Source: Rhinopithecus roxellana (lineage: Eukaryota > Chordata > Mammalia > Primates > Cercopithecidae). Taken from it: DNA of 64,000 bases. Shown piece after piece: positions 31,441 through 44,262 of this stretch. The notes under the pieces are model-generated. The model saw nothing but the letters and a program-made list of their open reading frames with translations. It searched no databases and had not been told where the DNA came from. Within the stretch, counting starts at the first letter, position 1. Each line of letters starts with the position of its first letter. The position numbers and the translations under genes were made by a program. The stretch lies in NCBI RefSeq assembly GCF_007565055.1, contig NC_044564.1:73862563-73926562 (forward strand), written 5' to 3'.

Positions 31441-32644
31441 GACATTAAGTTACCACTGGAAATAATATTTAGATTTTATAACATTTGTAGTTGAAAAAAT
31501 AGATACATGTATCCAAGTTGTTCTCAACATACTTAAAGTTTTCCAATAACTGAATTAAATATCAGTTTAATATAAATAATTAGGTTAAATGAAAATAAAA
31601 TTTCAGTTCTTTGGCTCCGTTAGCCATGGTTCAGGAGCAGAATAGTCACCCGAGGCTAGTGACAACCCTTTTGGATCATAGGAAAGAAGAAAAAAAATCA
31701 AAATAATTTTTCTTGGTCACTTTTAGCTCCTTTTCTTCCAGGATGATTATGGAGCTACGAATTTCCTACGAAGCTGGGTGATAAAAGCACATTGGACAAA
31801 AACACAGCTTCATTCTATACCAGGATCCATCACTGATTAGCTGTATTATATTTGTCTATACTGTAATTTGAGGAGAATGATACCTGCTTCTGTATCTTGT
31901 TGGGTTTTACAGATGATGTATTGAAAGTTCAATAAAATCTATAAACAATAAATCTCTGTGGTTTGAATGGTCCTCAGATATCTTGACCAATGATTCTCAA
32001 ATGCTTAACCATAGATGATTTTTTCCCCCGACATGACACTGCTTCATATTTTTAAGTTTTTTTTCACCAAGTATTTTATTTAATCCATCTTCAAGCCCTG
32101 AAACTTTTTTTCTCCCTCAGACATGACTTCAACTTTACTATCCTGGTTCCTTTCTATTGAATATGTTTTGTTTGTGTCTATATTTCTTATTATGTCTTGA
32201 ACTGATTGTACTTACGATATGATTTGACTAGCATAAGATAGAATAGGGCAGTCATCTTCTTTGATCTAGACTAGATGCTATCCTTCTATTAATGCAGTTG
32301 CTAGTTTTGTATTTGCTTGATTTCAATTTTTTTCTTTTTTTTTTAGATTTTGGTAGCCACAGTTACTTGACTCATATCAAACTTATCAGTAACTAAAACC
32401 CCCATTTTCCCTCTTCCTGTACTTATTTGACGAGTTCTGTTGCACTTTCTGAAATGTCTCTCACTTGTTTTTGACCAAAAAACATAAAAATAACAAATGC
32501 CATTGATTCTGTGTCTATACTATTTGAGGCAGTTAGGCCTATACTTACTCCTTCCAAGATTTTAAGCAGTGTTGCATTCAATTTGAACAAGAGGAATAAA
32601 AAGGCTTGAGAAATCTTAGGGAAGTGTGTCTTTAGCAAGCGACA
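31441..32644. other. Unique AT-rich DNA
   Basis: Nothing confidently recognised apart from the possible extension of the repeat described to its left. Confidence 0.4.
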
Positions 32645-32765
32645 GATCTGCAGGAGATCTTGTTAAAATGCGAAATTCTGATTCAGCAGGTCTGGAGTAG
32701 GGTCCAAGATTTTACATTTCTAGTAAGTTTCTATGGATTATGTTTTGAGCAACAAATTCTTAGAG
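32645..32765 (+). repeat. MER5A-like hAT DNA transposon fragment
   Basis: GATCTTGTTAAAATGCGAAA then TTCTGATTCAGCAGGTCTGG follows the MER5A consensus words (CTTGTTAGAAATGCAAATTCT, ...CTACTGAATCAGAA). Internally deleted; non-autonomous element. Confidence 0.7.
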
Positions 32766-33261
32766 TGTCTGAAAGGTTTTTAAAATAACTGATCTCCCTT
32801 CGACATCTTCTTCATTAGCAGTAAAATATACATCTTCTCACTCTGTAAATCAGCTCTGAGATCTTTTATAATCTTAGCTGAGGTTTGGATATGCAGAGTT
32901 TTGAAACTCTTATTTGCTTAAGAGAAGGAGCCACGTATGATCTTCTTTTGGATTTCCCCATTGTCTGGTAAAATGAGGAGCATTACTAAATGGCACTCAC
33001 TTTTACTGAGTTTGTTTGGATTCCCCAGAGAACTGAAAAACGTCACCATTATGGAAGTCTTATCAGAGAGATGGGGAGAACTCGCCCCAAAGCAGTTGTC
33101 AATATCTGGAAAATATTTTTCTAGTTGGCCTTATATTTCATTTCTGTTTTCCTCAGTTCTAATCAGTTTATCACAATTAAAAAGAAACCAATGAAAAACA
33201 TAAATATTGGAGATCATTTAATTTCATTGGAGGCTGGAAAGGAGAGAAAAGCTGAAAAAAG
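32766..33261. other. Unique DNA, nothing recognised
   Basis: No repeat or gene signature. Confidence 0.4.
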
Positions 33262-33600
33262 GGCCGGGCGCAGTGGCTCATGCCTATAATCCCAGCATTT
33301 TGGGAAGCCAAGGTGGGTGGATCACCTGAGGTCAGGAGTTCGAGACCAGCTTGGCTAACATGGTAAAACCCCATCTCTACTAACAATAAATACAAAAATT
33401 AGTCCGGTGTGGTGGCACCTGCCTGTAGTCCCAGCTGCTTGGGAGGCTGAAGCAGGAGACTTGCTTGAACCCAGGAAGTGGAGGTTGCAGTAAGCCGAGA
33501 CTCTGCCACTGCACTCCAGCTTGGGTGACAGAGCAAGACAGAATGTGACAGAGCGAGACACCATCTAAAAAAAAAAAAGAAAGAAAGAAAGAAAAAAAAA
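33262..33600 (+). repeat. AluS-like, forward, with a small 3' duplication
   Basis: GGCCGGGCGCAGTGGCTCAT start, both arms, tail of A with GAAA units. Near the end GTGACAGAGCAAGACAG is followed by AATGTGACAGAGCGAGAC, a short internal duplication. AAGCTGAAAAAAG and AAGGCTGAAGG flank it. Confidence 0.93.
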
Positions 33601-34974
33601 GGCTGAAGGGTGTGCTGGGTCTCGTCCTGGGTGAGGGAACAACTTGTGGAAAAGTGAATTGAGGCCTATTGGAATGTTTGGGGCTCCTCAACACTGTTTA
33701 CACTCTGAGATACAGACCAAAAGTGAGGTAAAAAGCGAGTGTTTCCTTTTTTTCAGAATAGGACTTTACTCCAGATTTTCTTACTCTTCTCTTGATTCCT
33801 TCACCATCCTTGATCTACATTCACCTTGGATGCCCATGTCCCTTCTCCACTGGCAAAGCTTGTTTTCTTCTTAATCTTCTTGTGTTCATCTAGCCTCACA
33901 TGGCATTTGTCACACTTCTTTGAAAACCTACTGTTTGTCAAAGTGTCTTTCTAGTAATCCAGATACCTCTCCCCCCATGCCTTTGGTGTGGTTTTGGTAG
34001 AGTCATATAGAGCAGCAATGCCTTATGAAAATGAATTTGACAGAATCTGCCTGTTCATCAAAGGAGGCCAGACAGGAGGTGAGAAAAACGAGGTGTGTCC
34101 CACACCAGTCTCAATGAAGCCTTTTGGGGTGTCTTGTGCTCTTGACTAAATCTCAGATGATACTGAATAAATAATTACCAAAGGCGTGAGCTGTTAAGGA
34201 ATCCCAGTTTGGCTGGCTCTGTGCAGTCAGATGTAGCCAGCCCTGTTTATGTGTGAAAGGACTGGGTTTTCCCCAAACTGTTTGGTAATGTTGCAAGAAC
34301 AGACTTTCCCCTCCCTGGCTCCCTGGAGTAAAATGGCTGCCAAAGTATTTTGGAACAGAAACTTAGAAATGTACCGACCACTAGAAGACAGTAACAAGGG
34401 TCCTTTGATATTTTCGGTGTTCACTATGATCAAGTTGGCATCTGTTTCCTTCTGAGCTAAAGATTCTGAGCTATCATTGGCTGATGTGAGCTTGTGACCT
34501 AGCTACTTCTGTTCAGAATACACTGTGGAGGGGCAGCGGGGGCAGCCCTGTTTGGATTGAGAGTCCTTAAGGAGAGCTTTTCAGATGAGTTCTAGTGGAG
34601 CCCATAAGGAAGAAGAAAACTAAACTCAATGTGTGGTCCTGTGTTCTACTACACCACTCTATGGAAATGGGCTGTTGGGAGGAAGACTATATTTCTGACA
34701 GTTTACAGAGCCAAAAACCTGTTGAAGGCTTTTTGTAAGGTAGTAGAGAAAATGGCAAAACCTTTAAAACTAAAGGGAAATTATTTGATAGTTCTGATGA
34801 CCACAGGCCACCAGACTGCTGGGCCATGGAATTACAGCAACATTACAAAGAAAATAGGAGGGTGGGCTGAGCCGGACTCAGAAACTATTCCAAATGTGCT
34901 GTGACTTTTTAGGAAGCTAGTTCTTTTTATTTGAAATATTTTGTGGTTTTTTGCATGAGAATTAGCCTATGCTT
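33601..34974. other. Mainly unique DNA, possible L2 at 33765-33960
   Basis: CTTCACCATCCTTGATCTAC and CACATGGCATTTGTCACACT loosely resemble forward L2, but I would not assign it firmly. The rest (34000-34970) shows no repeat. Confidence 0.35.
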
Positions 34975-35400
34975 CTTAAAAATATCACAAAATGCCAGTT
35001 AGCAGAAAAATAAACAGTTTAATCTCCAGTCCCACTACCTAGAGTCAACCCTTGTTCATACTGCAGTACGTTTTTTTTCTTTTAGTTTTTTCTACGCTTT
35101 AAATAAAAACATAATTATGTCAGTATGGCAATATAATTTTGACTCATTTTAAAACTGTAGCTTATATCATAAGTCTATTTCATATTGTTTTGAAGTTGTC
35201 ATATACATTTTGCCATACGAGTTTTTAATGGCTGTTTTTATGGAGTTGTACCCCAAGTTACTTATTCATTCCCATGTTGTCAGATATGTTGTTCTTTAGC
35301 TTTTTTTTTTCCCATTATAACTAATGAGGCAATGTGTCTTGAGTATTTTGGATTAACTCTCTAGAATTGATTCTCAGGGAGGTTATTTACTTTGAAGTGA
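34975..35400 (-). repeat. Old LINE 3' region (L1M-like), reverse
   Basis: TCCCACTACCTAGAGTCAAC, TTTTTAATGGCTGTTTTTAT, GTTACTTATTCATTCCCATG and TTGATTCTCAGGGAGGTTAT match the order of a common old LINE repeat (TTTTTAATGGCTGCATAGTATTCC... in the consensus). Subfamily uncertain. Confidence 0.55.
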
Positions 35401-35707
35401 TGGACAAGAGTCTAGTGGATTTATGAGTGAACTCTTGTGTGATTTGGAAAGATAGAGTTGTTTAGGCTAGGTATTACCAACCCAATCCGTCACCTAAGTT
35501 CTTCTCTACTCCAGAGGCTTGGCCCTGCCTGGCCTGATCCCAGGAAAAGAGATTTTAGGGATTACAGAAATGGGAACTAATTGTGGCTCTGAGCATAGCA
35601 TGCAAATTAATTCAACACAGTCCCTGGGACAGGCTCATGATCAGGGAGCGGAAACTCCCCCTTCGAGTGCTTTCATGATTAGACTCCTGCCTAGGAAGCT
35701 TGTCTAT

Positions 35708-35868
35708 TAGTTGTGTAATCTTAGAAATATCTCTTAACACTTTTTCCTCTGACTCCGTTTCCCCATATGGCACCCAATCTTTTATAGTGTTGTGAAAAAT
35801 AGAGAAAATGTAGAAGGGAAGAACGTGGCACCCAGTCCATAATGGACACTCAGTGAAAGTAAGCTATC
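35708..35868 (+). repeat. MIR SINE, forward
   Basis: GTTGTGTAATCTTAGAAATA, GACTCCGTTTCCCCATATGG and AATGGACACTCAGTGAAAGT follow MIR order. Confidence 0.65.
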
Positions 35869-36394
35869 ATCATTTTTGCTGTTTTTGTGTCCTACAAATG
35901 TATTTTCCCAGGAGTTTTTTTTACTCTGTCTCCTCTTTTCCTCCACATAGCCCCAGCCTGTGGCTGGGGTCTTGCTTCAACCACCATGTACCTTTCTGAA
36001 ATCCAAAAGTATTACTCCCTGATAAAGGTATTGACCTCTTGTTGGTCTCATCTTCCAGATCTACCTATACCTAAGAAAATGACATATCTTTAAGCTGGTG
36101 CCCAGTTCACTTGTTTTCCCTGACACTTTAATTCACAAGATCAATCACTTTCCTTACAGGCCAACCTTACTGCAGAGCTGATTTTTATAGTTTTGGGCCT
36201 GTTGGTCTGGATGTACTTTTCTCTTTCTGCTGGTCTGCTAGTTACAGCGGGTCTTGAAAGCAGTGATATGTTATGACATTGTCATAGCCCTCATTATTGC
36301 TCTTTGTATAACGGTAGCAGCATAACTGTGTTTTGATTTCTTGTACAAGGCGTAAAGTGTGCTAGTGGCTCACTATTCACATCAATTTCATCAG
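35869..36394. other. Unique DNA, nothing recognised
   Basis: No repeat or gene signature. Confidence 0.4.
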
Positions 36395-36535
36395 AAAATG
36401 TTATTTCCTCCTTTTATTGATCATGATGTAGAGGCCCAGTGACATTAGGTAACTTGCCCAAGATCACACATGTGGAAAGCTGCAGAGCCAGACTTGGAAC
36501 TGAGTCTATTATATCTGAATCCCACTGCACTCCAA
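36395..36535 (-). repeat. MIR SINE, reverse
   Basis: AGGTAACTTGCCCAAGATCA, CACATGTGGAAAGCTGCAGA and GAATCCCACTGCACTCC are reverse MIR landmarks. Confidence 0.8.
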
Positions 36536-36580
36536 AATTTGTTGAATGAAGGAATAGATAAACGTATCATGATTTTGATG

Positions 36581-36656
36581 TTCTGACTAATTCCTAGCCA
36601 GTACTTTACTGTTATTGGAGCTTAAGCTTTAAGTACTGGCTAGGAATTAGTCAGAA
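36581..36656. repeat. Perfect 26-bp inverted repeat with 24-bp spacer
   Basis: Arms 36581-36606 and 36631-36656 are exact reverse complements (left arm starts TTCTGACTAATTCCTAGCC). The spacer is TACTGTTATTGGAGC plus CTTAAGCTTT-like sequence. It is not part of a repeat I recognise. Confidence 0.97.
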
Positions 36657-37084
36657 TTTTATTTTTAAGGAGGAGCATATAATTATGTATATTTTATACC
36701 TGTAGTGAATTGGGCACTATAGAACACATGTAGAGGATTGTGTTTACCAACTTCATGTTGAGTCAGGATACCCGACTCTAGCTTGCTGGTAGTCAGGTAA
36801 GTCAGACATGGGCAGGGGATAAACCAAATTAGACTATTTCCATTTGACTAAGCCATACAATCAGGTGTAAGCCACAGATAGAAATCTGGAAGGACAGGTG
36901 CAACATTAGAAGACGCCTCATGACATTGATCGTTAGAGGTTCAGACTTGAGAAAGCCAATTGGAATCAAGAAGGCCTAACCCTGGGATTCTCTCACTGAA
37001 AAGAAGGCTGGTAGCAGGAAGAGGACATGTAACATGAATTACATGATTAGATTTGTGTCATAATAACAAAAACAATAATGATAA
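36657..37084. other. Unique DNA, nothing recognised
   Basis: No repeat or gene signature; a short AATAAT-rich patch lies at 37065-37090. Confidence 0.4.
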
Positions 37085-37272
37085 TAACACTAATAGCTTG
37101 TTATATACCATGCCCTGTACTAAGAACTATACATAAGTTATCCCATCTAAATCACATTTAATAGATTCCCATTTTTCTCATGAGAAAATTGCATCATACA
37201 GAGATGAACTATCTTGCTCAAGGCTATAGACCTGGTCATTAGCAAAGCAGGGATTTGAATTTAGATGTATTT
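37085..37272 (-). repeat. MIR SINE, reverse
   Basis: ATACCATGCCCTGTACTAAG, CTCATGAGAAAATTGCATCA and GCAAAGCAGGGATTTGAATT are reverse MIR landmarks in order. Confidence 0.82.
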
Positions 37273-37465
37273 TTCTCTGAAGCCTGGGTTTAGATAAATG
37301 GATCTGGAAGCACTGGGAAGGATGAATTAATGGGATGGAGTATAGTGGATGCAGAGTGCCCACTTATGGAATGATTTCATTCAAGAGAGACAGGAGGGTC
37401 AGAGGTAAGAATGCTGCTGCTGGGACAGAGAGGACGGTACAGATATGAGATATGGTAAGAAGGTA

Positions 37466-37660
37466 TACTACAGCAGTGGCTCCCAGATCTCAATGAGTAG
37501 CCAATTCTCATGGAGGTTTTGTTTATTTATTTTTGAATGACAATTCCCATGGCATACCTTGAATCTTCTGAATCAGAATCTCTGGAATACAACTTGGTTT
37601 TCTTATAAAGCACCCTAGGTGATGCTGAAGCTCTGCCAGGTTCAAGAACCACAGCTCAAT
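37466..37660 (+). repeat. MER5A-like hAT DNA transposon, near full length
   Basis: Starts CAGTGGCTCCCAGATCTCAA, includes GAATCTTCTGAATCAGAATC and TCTGGAATACAACTTGGTTT, and ends TCAAGAACCACAGC. The end pair resembles MER5A termini CAGTGGTTCTC...GAACCACTG. Non-autonomous. Confidence 0.75.
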
Positions 37661-38047
37661 CAGCCTTGATTTAGAGGTTTGGGGTAGAGCATGAGAGAAA
37701 GAAAAGATTTTAGGGTGGCATCCAGGTTTCTGAATTTTGTGACTAAATGAAGTTTTTGGAGGGTAGGTAAGATGCTGAGTTCAGTTTTGAATACGTTGAG
37801 ATGGTCTGGTCCTGTGGATTTAGTTGGATATTAGCATCTAAAGCTTAGAACAGAGGTCAAGGCTGTAGATTTAGATATAGAGGACACTGGTGTTTGGGTG
37901 GTGGTTGTTCTATATTTTACATGGAATTTTCAAAATACTCAAAACTTCAGTTTTCCCTCAATAATTAAATAATCACTTTACATCTTTGTGATCTTAGATC
38001 TCTTTCTGACCATTGATTGAAACTTTTGCTTTTAAAATTTATGTTAC
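37661..38047. other. Unique DNA, nothing recognised
   Basis: Possible weak L2-like words (GGGTGGCATCCAGGTTTCTG) at 37710-37800, too weak to call. Confidence 0.35.
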
Positions 38048-38288
38048 CATTTCTTAATAGTTCCTTAAGAGTCATGCATTGTTATAAGTACTTATTTGCA
38101 CCATCTCATTGGATTCAAACCAACAATTGTTAAAGTAAAATTTATTGTTCCTATGTTTTAGATGAAGAGACTTAGGCACGTTACGTAACACACCCAAGGT
38201 AATATAGTCAAATAATTGAGCCAGGATTTGAGCCCAACTCTCTTTCTGACTCTAGGCTTAGAGCTTTTGGGCTATTTCACAAAAGGGC
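38048..38288 (-). repeat. MIR SINE, reverse
   Basis: ATTGTTATAAGTACTTATTT, TAGATGAAGAGACTTAGGCA, AGCCAGGATTTGAGCCCAAC and GCTTAGAGCTTTTGGGCTAT are reverse MIR landmarks in order. Confidence 0.85.
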
Positions 38289-39453
38289 TGTTTCTAGGTC
38301 AGGCAGATAACTTCTATATTACCTTCACAAAAGAAGAATATAATCTACCACTATTAAATTTTGCAGGTTAGTGTCATATTATGTTTAAATACAGAAAAGT
38401 TTATTTAAAAGTCAGTTGAATTTCTCTTGAGAAATTGGCCATGTAGTAAATTATATTTAATAAAAGAGTTTGTGTACTTCCCAGGGAGCAGAGTATTAGC
38501 CTGATCAAAGCACCTTTCAGCCTTTATTTAACAGCATGTGGGTAGTCTACATTTTTTGTACTCTCAGAGAAAGGGGGTGGGGAGGGGTGTGACATTGGTT
38601 TTTGTCTCTGGGAGTTCTGTTGCATGATTTGACTTCCCAACTTGTTTTGTGGGGCATATCCAACTTTGGGTTGAAACTAAAATGGGTTCTTGGTAATCCC
38701 AGATTGAAAATATGTCTCAGCAGTAACATTGTTTATCTTCAAGTTTAGGTAAATACAGACATTTACCATGTCTTCTTGGTAACAATGTAAGAATGAGTAG
38801 GGCTATGAAAAATGCACAGGGCATTCATTATGAAGACTGGCTGGTTAAAACTGATAAACTAAAGAAATTGCATTCTTTTCCACAAGCTGAGTCATACAAC
38901 TGAAATTGTGGAATCATCTGGGCCAGCAGCTGTAATATGATACTTAATCTCCATAAGTGACAGATATCTAAGATAACACTAACACCCAGACGACAACTCA
39001 GGCAACACCAGCACAGTGTTTTGGTATGAGAACAGAAGAAATGTTAGGAGAGTGAGCATTTTTCCACAGAGAACTCAAATATGGTAACACTCTCATAGCT
39101 TTGAGAATCCCCAATAAACTGTGGTTACTAAAATGCGTGACAAAAAGAACTTCTATCTGTAAAGAACTTCTTTATATATTTCCATGTATAAGACATGGAA
39201 ATACTTGGGTTACGATCAAGGAGAAAAAAGTTTATCAGTTAATTAAGAGTTACGTAACTAGTTTGCCCACAGATTAATTTGTATGAGGCAAAGGAAATCG
39301 CACCTAAATGGGAAAAAGCAAGCTTACCCTCAAAGTATGCTTTTCCCAACCCCACCCTGCCAGGTGCACTCCTTATTCCTCAGATGTGCCTGTTTATCCC
39401 ACGGACCTTGCCACACTTACATCTTGTTCTGGCCCCACAGCAAGGAACATATA
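38289..39453. other. About 1.2 kb of unique DNA
   Basis: No repeat or gene signature recognised. Confidence 0.45.
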
Positions 39454-39756
39454 AAAGATCCCTGTCTTGCCGGGTGCAATGGCTCAGCCTCTAATCCCAG
39501 CACTTTGGGAGGCCGAGGCGGGCGGATCACGAGGTCAGGAAATCGAGACCATCCTGCCTAACATGGTGAAACCCCGTCTCTACTAAAAATACAAAAAATT
39601 AGCCAGGTGTGGTGGTGAGCGCCTGCAGTCCCAGCTATTTGGGAGGCTGAGGCAGGAGAATGGAGTGAACCCGGGAGGCGGAGCTTGCAGTGAGCCGAGA
39701 TCGCCTCACTGCACTCCAGCCTGGACACTCCAGCCTGGGCGACAGAGACTCCGTCT

Positions 39757-39792
<36 letters not shown>

Positions 39793-39802
39793 TCCCTCTC
39801 TT
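39454..39802 (+). repeat. AluY, forward
   Basis: GCCGGGTGCAATGGCTCAGC start, GGCGGATCACGAGGTCAGGA (AluY type), both arms, about 32 A at the end. AAAGATCCCTGTCTT (39454) and AAAGGTCCCTCTCTT (39788) are the target duplication with two changes. CACTCCAGCCTGG is duplicated near the 3' end. Confidence 0.95.
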
Positions 39803-40032
39803 TAGATCTCAGGGTATCTTGGAGTCACTATTGATCCTTGACCTCCCTCCTTTCTCTGATCGTGTCTCGACAAGTGTTCGGGTCTCCTGTGCTAAATGTC
39901 TATTTGTTGTCTGGATTAGATTTTGACTTGTTTTTCTATTTCTTTGCATCTCGTAGCCCATTTCTTTGATTCAATTTCACAACCTCTTGATTTTGTCCTT
40001 AAGTATGTGGCAACACAAACCCTCGGGAGGCA
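39803..40032. other. Unique DNA
   Basis: Nothing recognised. Confidence 0.4.
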
Positions 40033-40222
40033 GGATAGTTCAATAGAAAGAAGATGAACCTTGGGGGTCAGAAGATTTAAACTTCCAGAATTTAAATTTT
40101 CATTCTACTATTACTAGATTTATAAACTTTATCAAATCACTCTCCTACTCTGTTCCTTAATTCCACATATTTAAAATTGGCATAAAAATCTCAATGTGGT
40201 AGAGCTATTGAGATGAAAATCA
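40033..40222 (+). repeat. MIR SINE, forward
   Basis: GATGAACCTTGGGGGTCAGA, then TCATTCTACTATTACTAGAT and TCCACATATTTAAAATTGGC follow MIR order with strong divergence. Confidence 0.65.
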
Positions 40223-41492
40223 GAATAGATACAAAAAACTTGATAGCCCCAAGAAGCTTGATCACTATTTGTTTAATGGCCCTTCCTTTCTTCTCATATC
40301 TCAGTTCAGATCCTACTCAGCCATTTATTTTATTTTGTTCCTTTTGGAGTACAGAATAAAGCCAAGAATTATGCTTAAAAATTAGTATAATTAAAAGTAT
40401 TTAAAACACAAGTAACTTGAGAAAGGTGAGCTGGAGGTTTATGTCTAAACTTAGTATTTTTTGGAGAGAAATTTGCCTGTCAGGGCCAGATTAAAACATT
40501 TACAAGTCCCATGCACACCTGAGATGAAGATGCCCCTCCACTTATCTCATATGTAAGTTAAAAGTTAAAAAGTGAAAATGTCTGCTAGAGTTCAATAATA
40601 TTCTTAATTTTTTCCCCATGACTTCTCTGAAGCTTTTAGAAAATATGAAATTCTTAAAAACAGCAGTAACCCACATTTTTATTGCCCTGGTTTGCCCTAT
40701 CATATCTTTCTCCTGCTCACGGGGTCTGAGGCAGCTGGGATAGGAGAAAAGGATTATCAGCCAATCAATATTTTTTGAACCCCAGAGATTATTTATTTAT
40801 CTATCCATATATTTATTTTGAGATTATATTTTATCTGGAACCTTAAAAAAATTAGTTTCCAAACTGTGTCTACTGTGTTTATTTTATCAATATGGCCCAG
40901 ATTTGTATTACTTATTTGTGATTCTGAATAATATTTTTTCCAACATTAATTATCAGCCTCTCTGCGCCCCCCAGAATTATTACAACCTATGTTAATCCAC
41001 ACTATGGCAAGCCGTGTGAATTTTCTACCCAACAGTTGTTTTCTTCATACTTCCTTGCCAAGAGAACCCCATCATTGGTCAGTTACTAGTCACATGATCT
41101 TCTTTAGCCCCTCCTTAGCCCCTGTAGGTGAATCAGGAGTAAGCTAAGGCAATCGTGGTCGTTCTCCTTTTTCTTGGAAATGTTTGATTTAGATATGGAG
41201 AAGAGGTGCAACCTTGCTTATGAAATGAGAGGGCAAATATGGGAAACTTTGAGGTAAGTTTTCTTTCCCCTTGAAAGGGACCAAAAAGTTGTAGTTTATA
41301 CTTTCTTGACTTTGGTCACTGTTGGGTGAAGAGTTAGTGCTATGGAAGCCACCTTGAGACCATGAGGGGACAAGTCTGAGGACACAATTACATGCTACCG
41401 GTGGCAGAGGACACTATAGCAAGAACCTGGATCCCTGATGACATTGAACCATTGACTTAGTCTACCGTGGAACCATCAGGAAATAATCCTTG
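40223..41492. other. About 1.3 kb of unique DNA
   Basis: No repeat or gene signature recognised. Confidence 0.45.
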
Positions 41493-41789
41493 TTTTTTTG
41501 TTTTTTTGAGACGGAGTCTCACTCTGTCACCCAGGCTGGAGTGCAGTGGTGCCATCTCGGCTCACTGCAAGCTCCGCCTCCCAGGTTCACACCATTCTCC
41601 TGCCTCAGCCTCCCGAGCTGCTGAGACTACAGGTGCCCACAGCACGCCCGGCTGATTTTTTTGTATTTTTAGTAGAGACGGGGTTTCACCATGTTAGGCA
41701 GGATGGTCTCGATCTCCTGACCTCGTGATCCACCCACCTCAGCCTCCCAAAGTGCTGGGATTACAGGTGTGAGCCACAGCGCCCAGCCA
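41493..41789 (-). repeat. AluY, reverse
   Basis: T-rich head, GAGACGGAGTCTCACTCTGT, GCAAGCTCCGCCTCCCAGG, CTCGTGATCCACCCACCTC and an end reading CACAGCGCCCAGCC. AATCCTTG and AATCCTTA flank it. It has the CGTGATCC AluY feature but GTGTGAGCC rather than the monkey CTTGAGCC. Confidence 0.93.
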
Positions 41790-43641
41790 ATCCTTAGATT
41801 TTAAAGATGCTTTTAGTTGTGTTTTCTATTACAAGTATCTGAAAGCATCCTAACTAATCAATGCTAAATGTATCTCTCACAGTTTATGCTTATTTTTCAG
41901 AAATGCCTGGTGGAAATTTCTATTGCTGATTGTATTTGTCCTAAATAAATTGAATAGACTGTCAATGTTTTGAAAATAAAATCATGACTTGATTAGCAAT
42001 TGTTTAGTCTGATGTTTTCCACATTTCTGTCATTTGCTTACCACTTCTTTGATTTTATCATATCCTTGTATCATCTGCACTAATAGAAATATTTTTCCTT
42101 AAGTTGTCTCTCCTTTAAAAAATTAAATCCATTTATTTTGAAGAGAAACTTTTTCACTAACTATAAATTAAAAACCAGTATCATCTGCCTTAAATAGAAG
42201 ACTGTCATAAAAAGAAATGCCGTGAGTGAAGTAATGTTATTAAATGTTTGTCAAATATAGTTTCCTATGAAGACTCTGAGCTTGTGGCTTGCTGTCTCTG
42301 TTGGAAGGAGAGACTAAGGAGTGTTATAGGAGTGGTAAAATAATCCTTCCACTGACTGAGAATATTTCCTTGCCACAATCAGAAGAACTAAAAGAAAGGA
42401 GGATATCTGTTAATATATGAATTTACCTAAATGTCATGCTGTGACTTCTAAAATCATGTGGTGTGCTCGGTTTCCCCTTGGAGCTGACCTAGGCAGAGAG
42501 CCCTCTCAAGGGCCTTGCATCCCAAACGATACGTACTGGAGCAAAGCTCCAGGAAACCCTAAGGAGAAGAGAAGGGCTTAAGGAGCAATCAGCTTTTGAT
42601 TGCTGGGATTGTGAAAGGTCGTAAGAAGTGAATGTTGCAATGTTTTATTATACTTGATATTAAAGCAAGGACCAGCAATAATTTATTATTCTCTCCATGT
42701 CTGTGGTATTTACCTTTTTGGAATCATGTGCCCCATTGAGAATTTCTGGAAAACCATGGTTCTTCTACTCAGGAGAATGCACAGTTGCACACATACACAA
42801 ATGTGCAAGCACACACACACGCACGCACACAGAATTTTCACAGAAGGTCAGTAGGTTCACAGGCCCTAGGCTGAGAACCAGCATTCTGTATATTTTACAT
42901 GTGTTCTCTTACAAGTCACCGTGTGATTCAGTTCACTCCAAACTGCTGTTAAGTGCAAAACATGGTTTTTGAATATATCTATCAATTAGTAAGAGTGGCA
43001 TATTAATTTAAATACACTAAAGTGGAGAATTACTGTCCTCTCAACAGCTACTTTAAATAAACATAAGTTACAGTGATATTGCCTTGCAGGAGGCTTCAAG
43101 AGATTAGGTCAGGCTCTATAAAAAGAAAAAAAAAATCACCCAACCCTATAAAGTCATCCTTGTGAACTTTGAAACACCACTGTATGTACCTAGTAAAAAT
43201 TATCCCTGGGTAAGCAGACTCCCAGACCTGGGTGGAGTTCACATGAGTCCCTTTGCTAAAATAAACAGAAGTGACTGGGAACTTTGGATTGTCTTTGTCT
43301 GAACTTGAGTGTCTGGATGGATCAGCATCAGCAGCATACCACACACCTGCTTGTCCAGCCAAAGAGAAACTCAAAGACTTGGCATTTGTTTTTTACACTG
43401 TCAACTGTGCAAAAATATCACATGATTCTAATTTATGAGGGTCCATTCGTTTTAAAAACACCCCCTGACATTTTTCTAGCCAAATAATTTTTCCTTTAAA
43501 AGGCACAGGTTGAGCAACAAGATTAAGTAGATCACTTTAATCTCTAATTTCAAAAGATAATCGTTAAAAATTCAACTGTAGGACTAACACATTAACTATG
43601 TAATAAGACCCAGAATAGTCTTTGGAGCAAATTTCAGTGGA
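41790..43641. other. About 1.85 kb of unique DNA with a short CA repeat
   Basis: No repeat family recognised apart from a (CA)n/(CACG)n tract near 42806-42831. Confidence 0.45.
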
Positions 43642-43790
43642 TACTTGATCAAACTAATGTTGAAGACAAAATCTTGAATTGATGATATTTATCTGACACA
43701 ATTCTTTACATAACAAATGTTAAAAAAAATAGAAAAATTTCATAGGTTAGATGTTCATTATCTTCAAGTGAAGTTACTTGTTTTATATTA
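43642..43790. repeat. Diverged direct duplication, copy 1
   Basis: TACTTGATCAAACTAATGTT through AGTGAAGTTACTTGTTTTAT aligns along its whole length with 44263-44419 at roughly 80-88 percent by eye. Confidence 0.88.
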
Positions 43791-43814
43791 AGAACCACAA
43801 AAACTTAGTGAACT

Positions 43815-44137
43815 TTTTTTTTTTTTTTTTTTTTTGACAGGGTCTCACTCTGTCATGGAGGCTGGAGTAGAGTGGCTCAATCACAGCTCACTGCAGCCTT
43901 GACCTACTCAGATTCAAGCGATCTTCCCACCTCAGCCTCCCAAGTAGCTGGGACTATAGGCACATGCCACCATGCCTGGCTAATTTCTTTTCTTTTTTTT
44001 TTTTTCCCCCTTATTTTGTAGGGACAAGTTTTCTCCATGTTGCTCAGGCTGGTCTTGAACTCCTGGGCTCAAAGCGATCCTCCCACCTCAGCCTCCCAAA
44101 GTGCTGGAGTTACAGGCATGAGCTACTCTGCCCCCCA
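43815..44137 (-). repeat. AluJ, reverse
   Basis: T run, GACAGGGTCTCACTCTGTCA, linker expanded to TTTCTTTTCTTTTTTTT, left arm to CTACTCTGCCCCCC. It lies between the two copies of the direct duplication. Confidence 0.92.
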
Positions 44138-44262
44138 AATGTCTTACTTTTATTTTTTTAATTTGGTATTAGATTGAGCCAGTGATTAATTTCAAACATT
44201 TATAAATGACTAAATTCTAACATGTTACTTCCAACCATTAAAAGGAATGTTTGACTTAAAAG

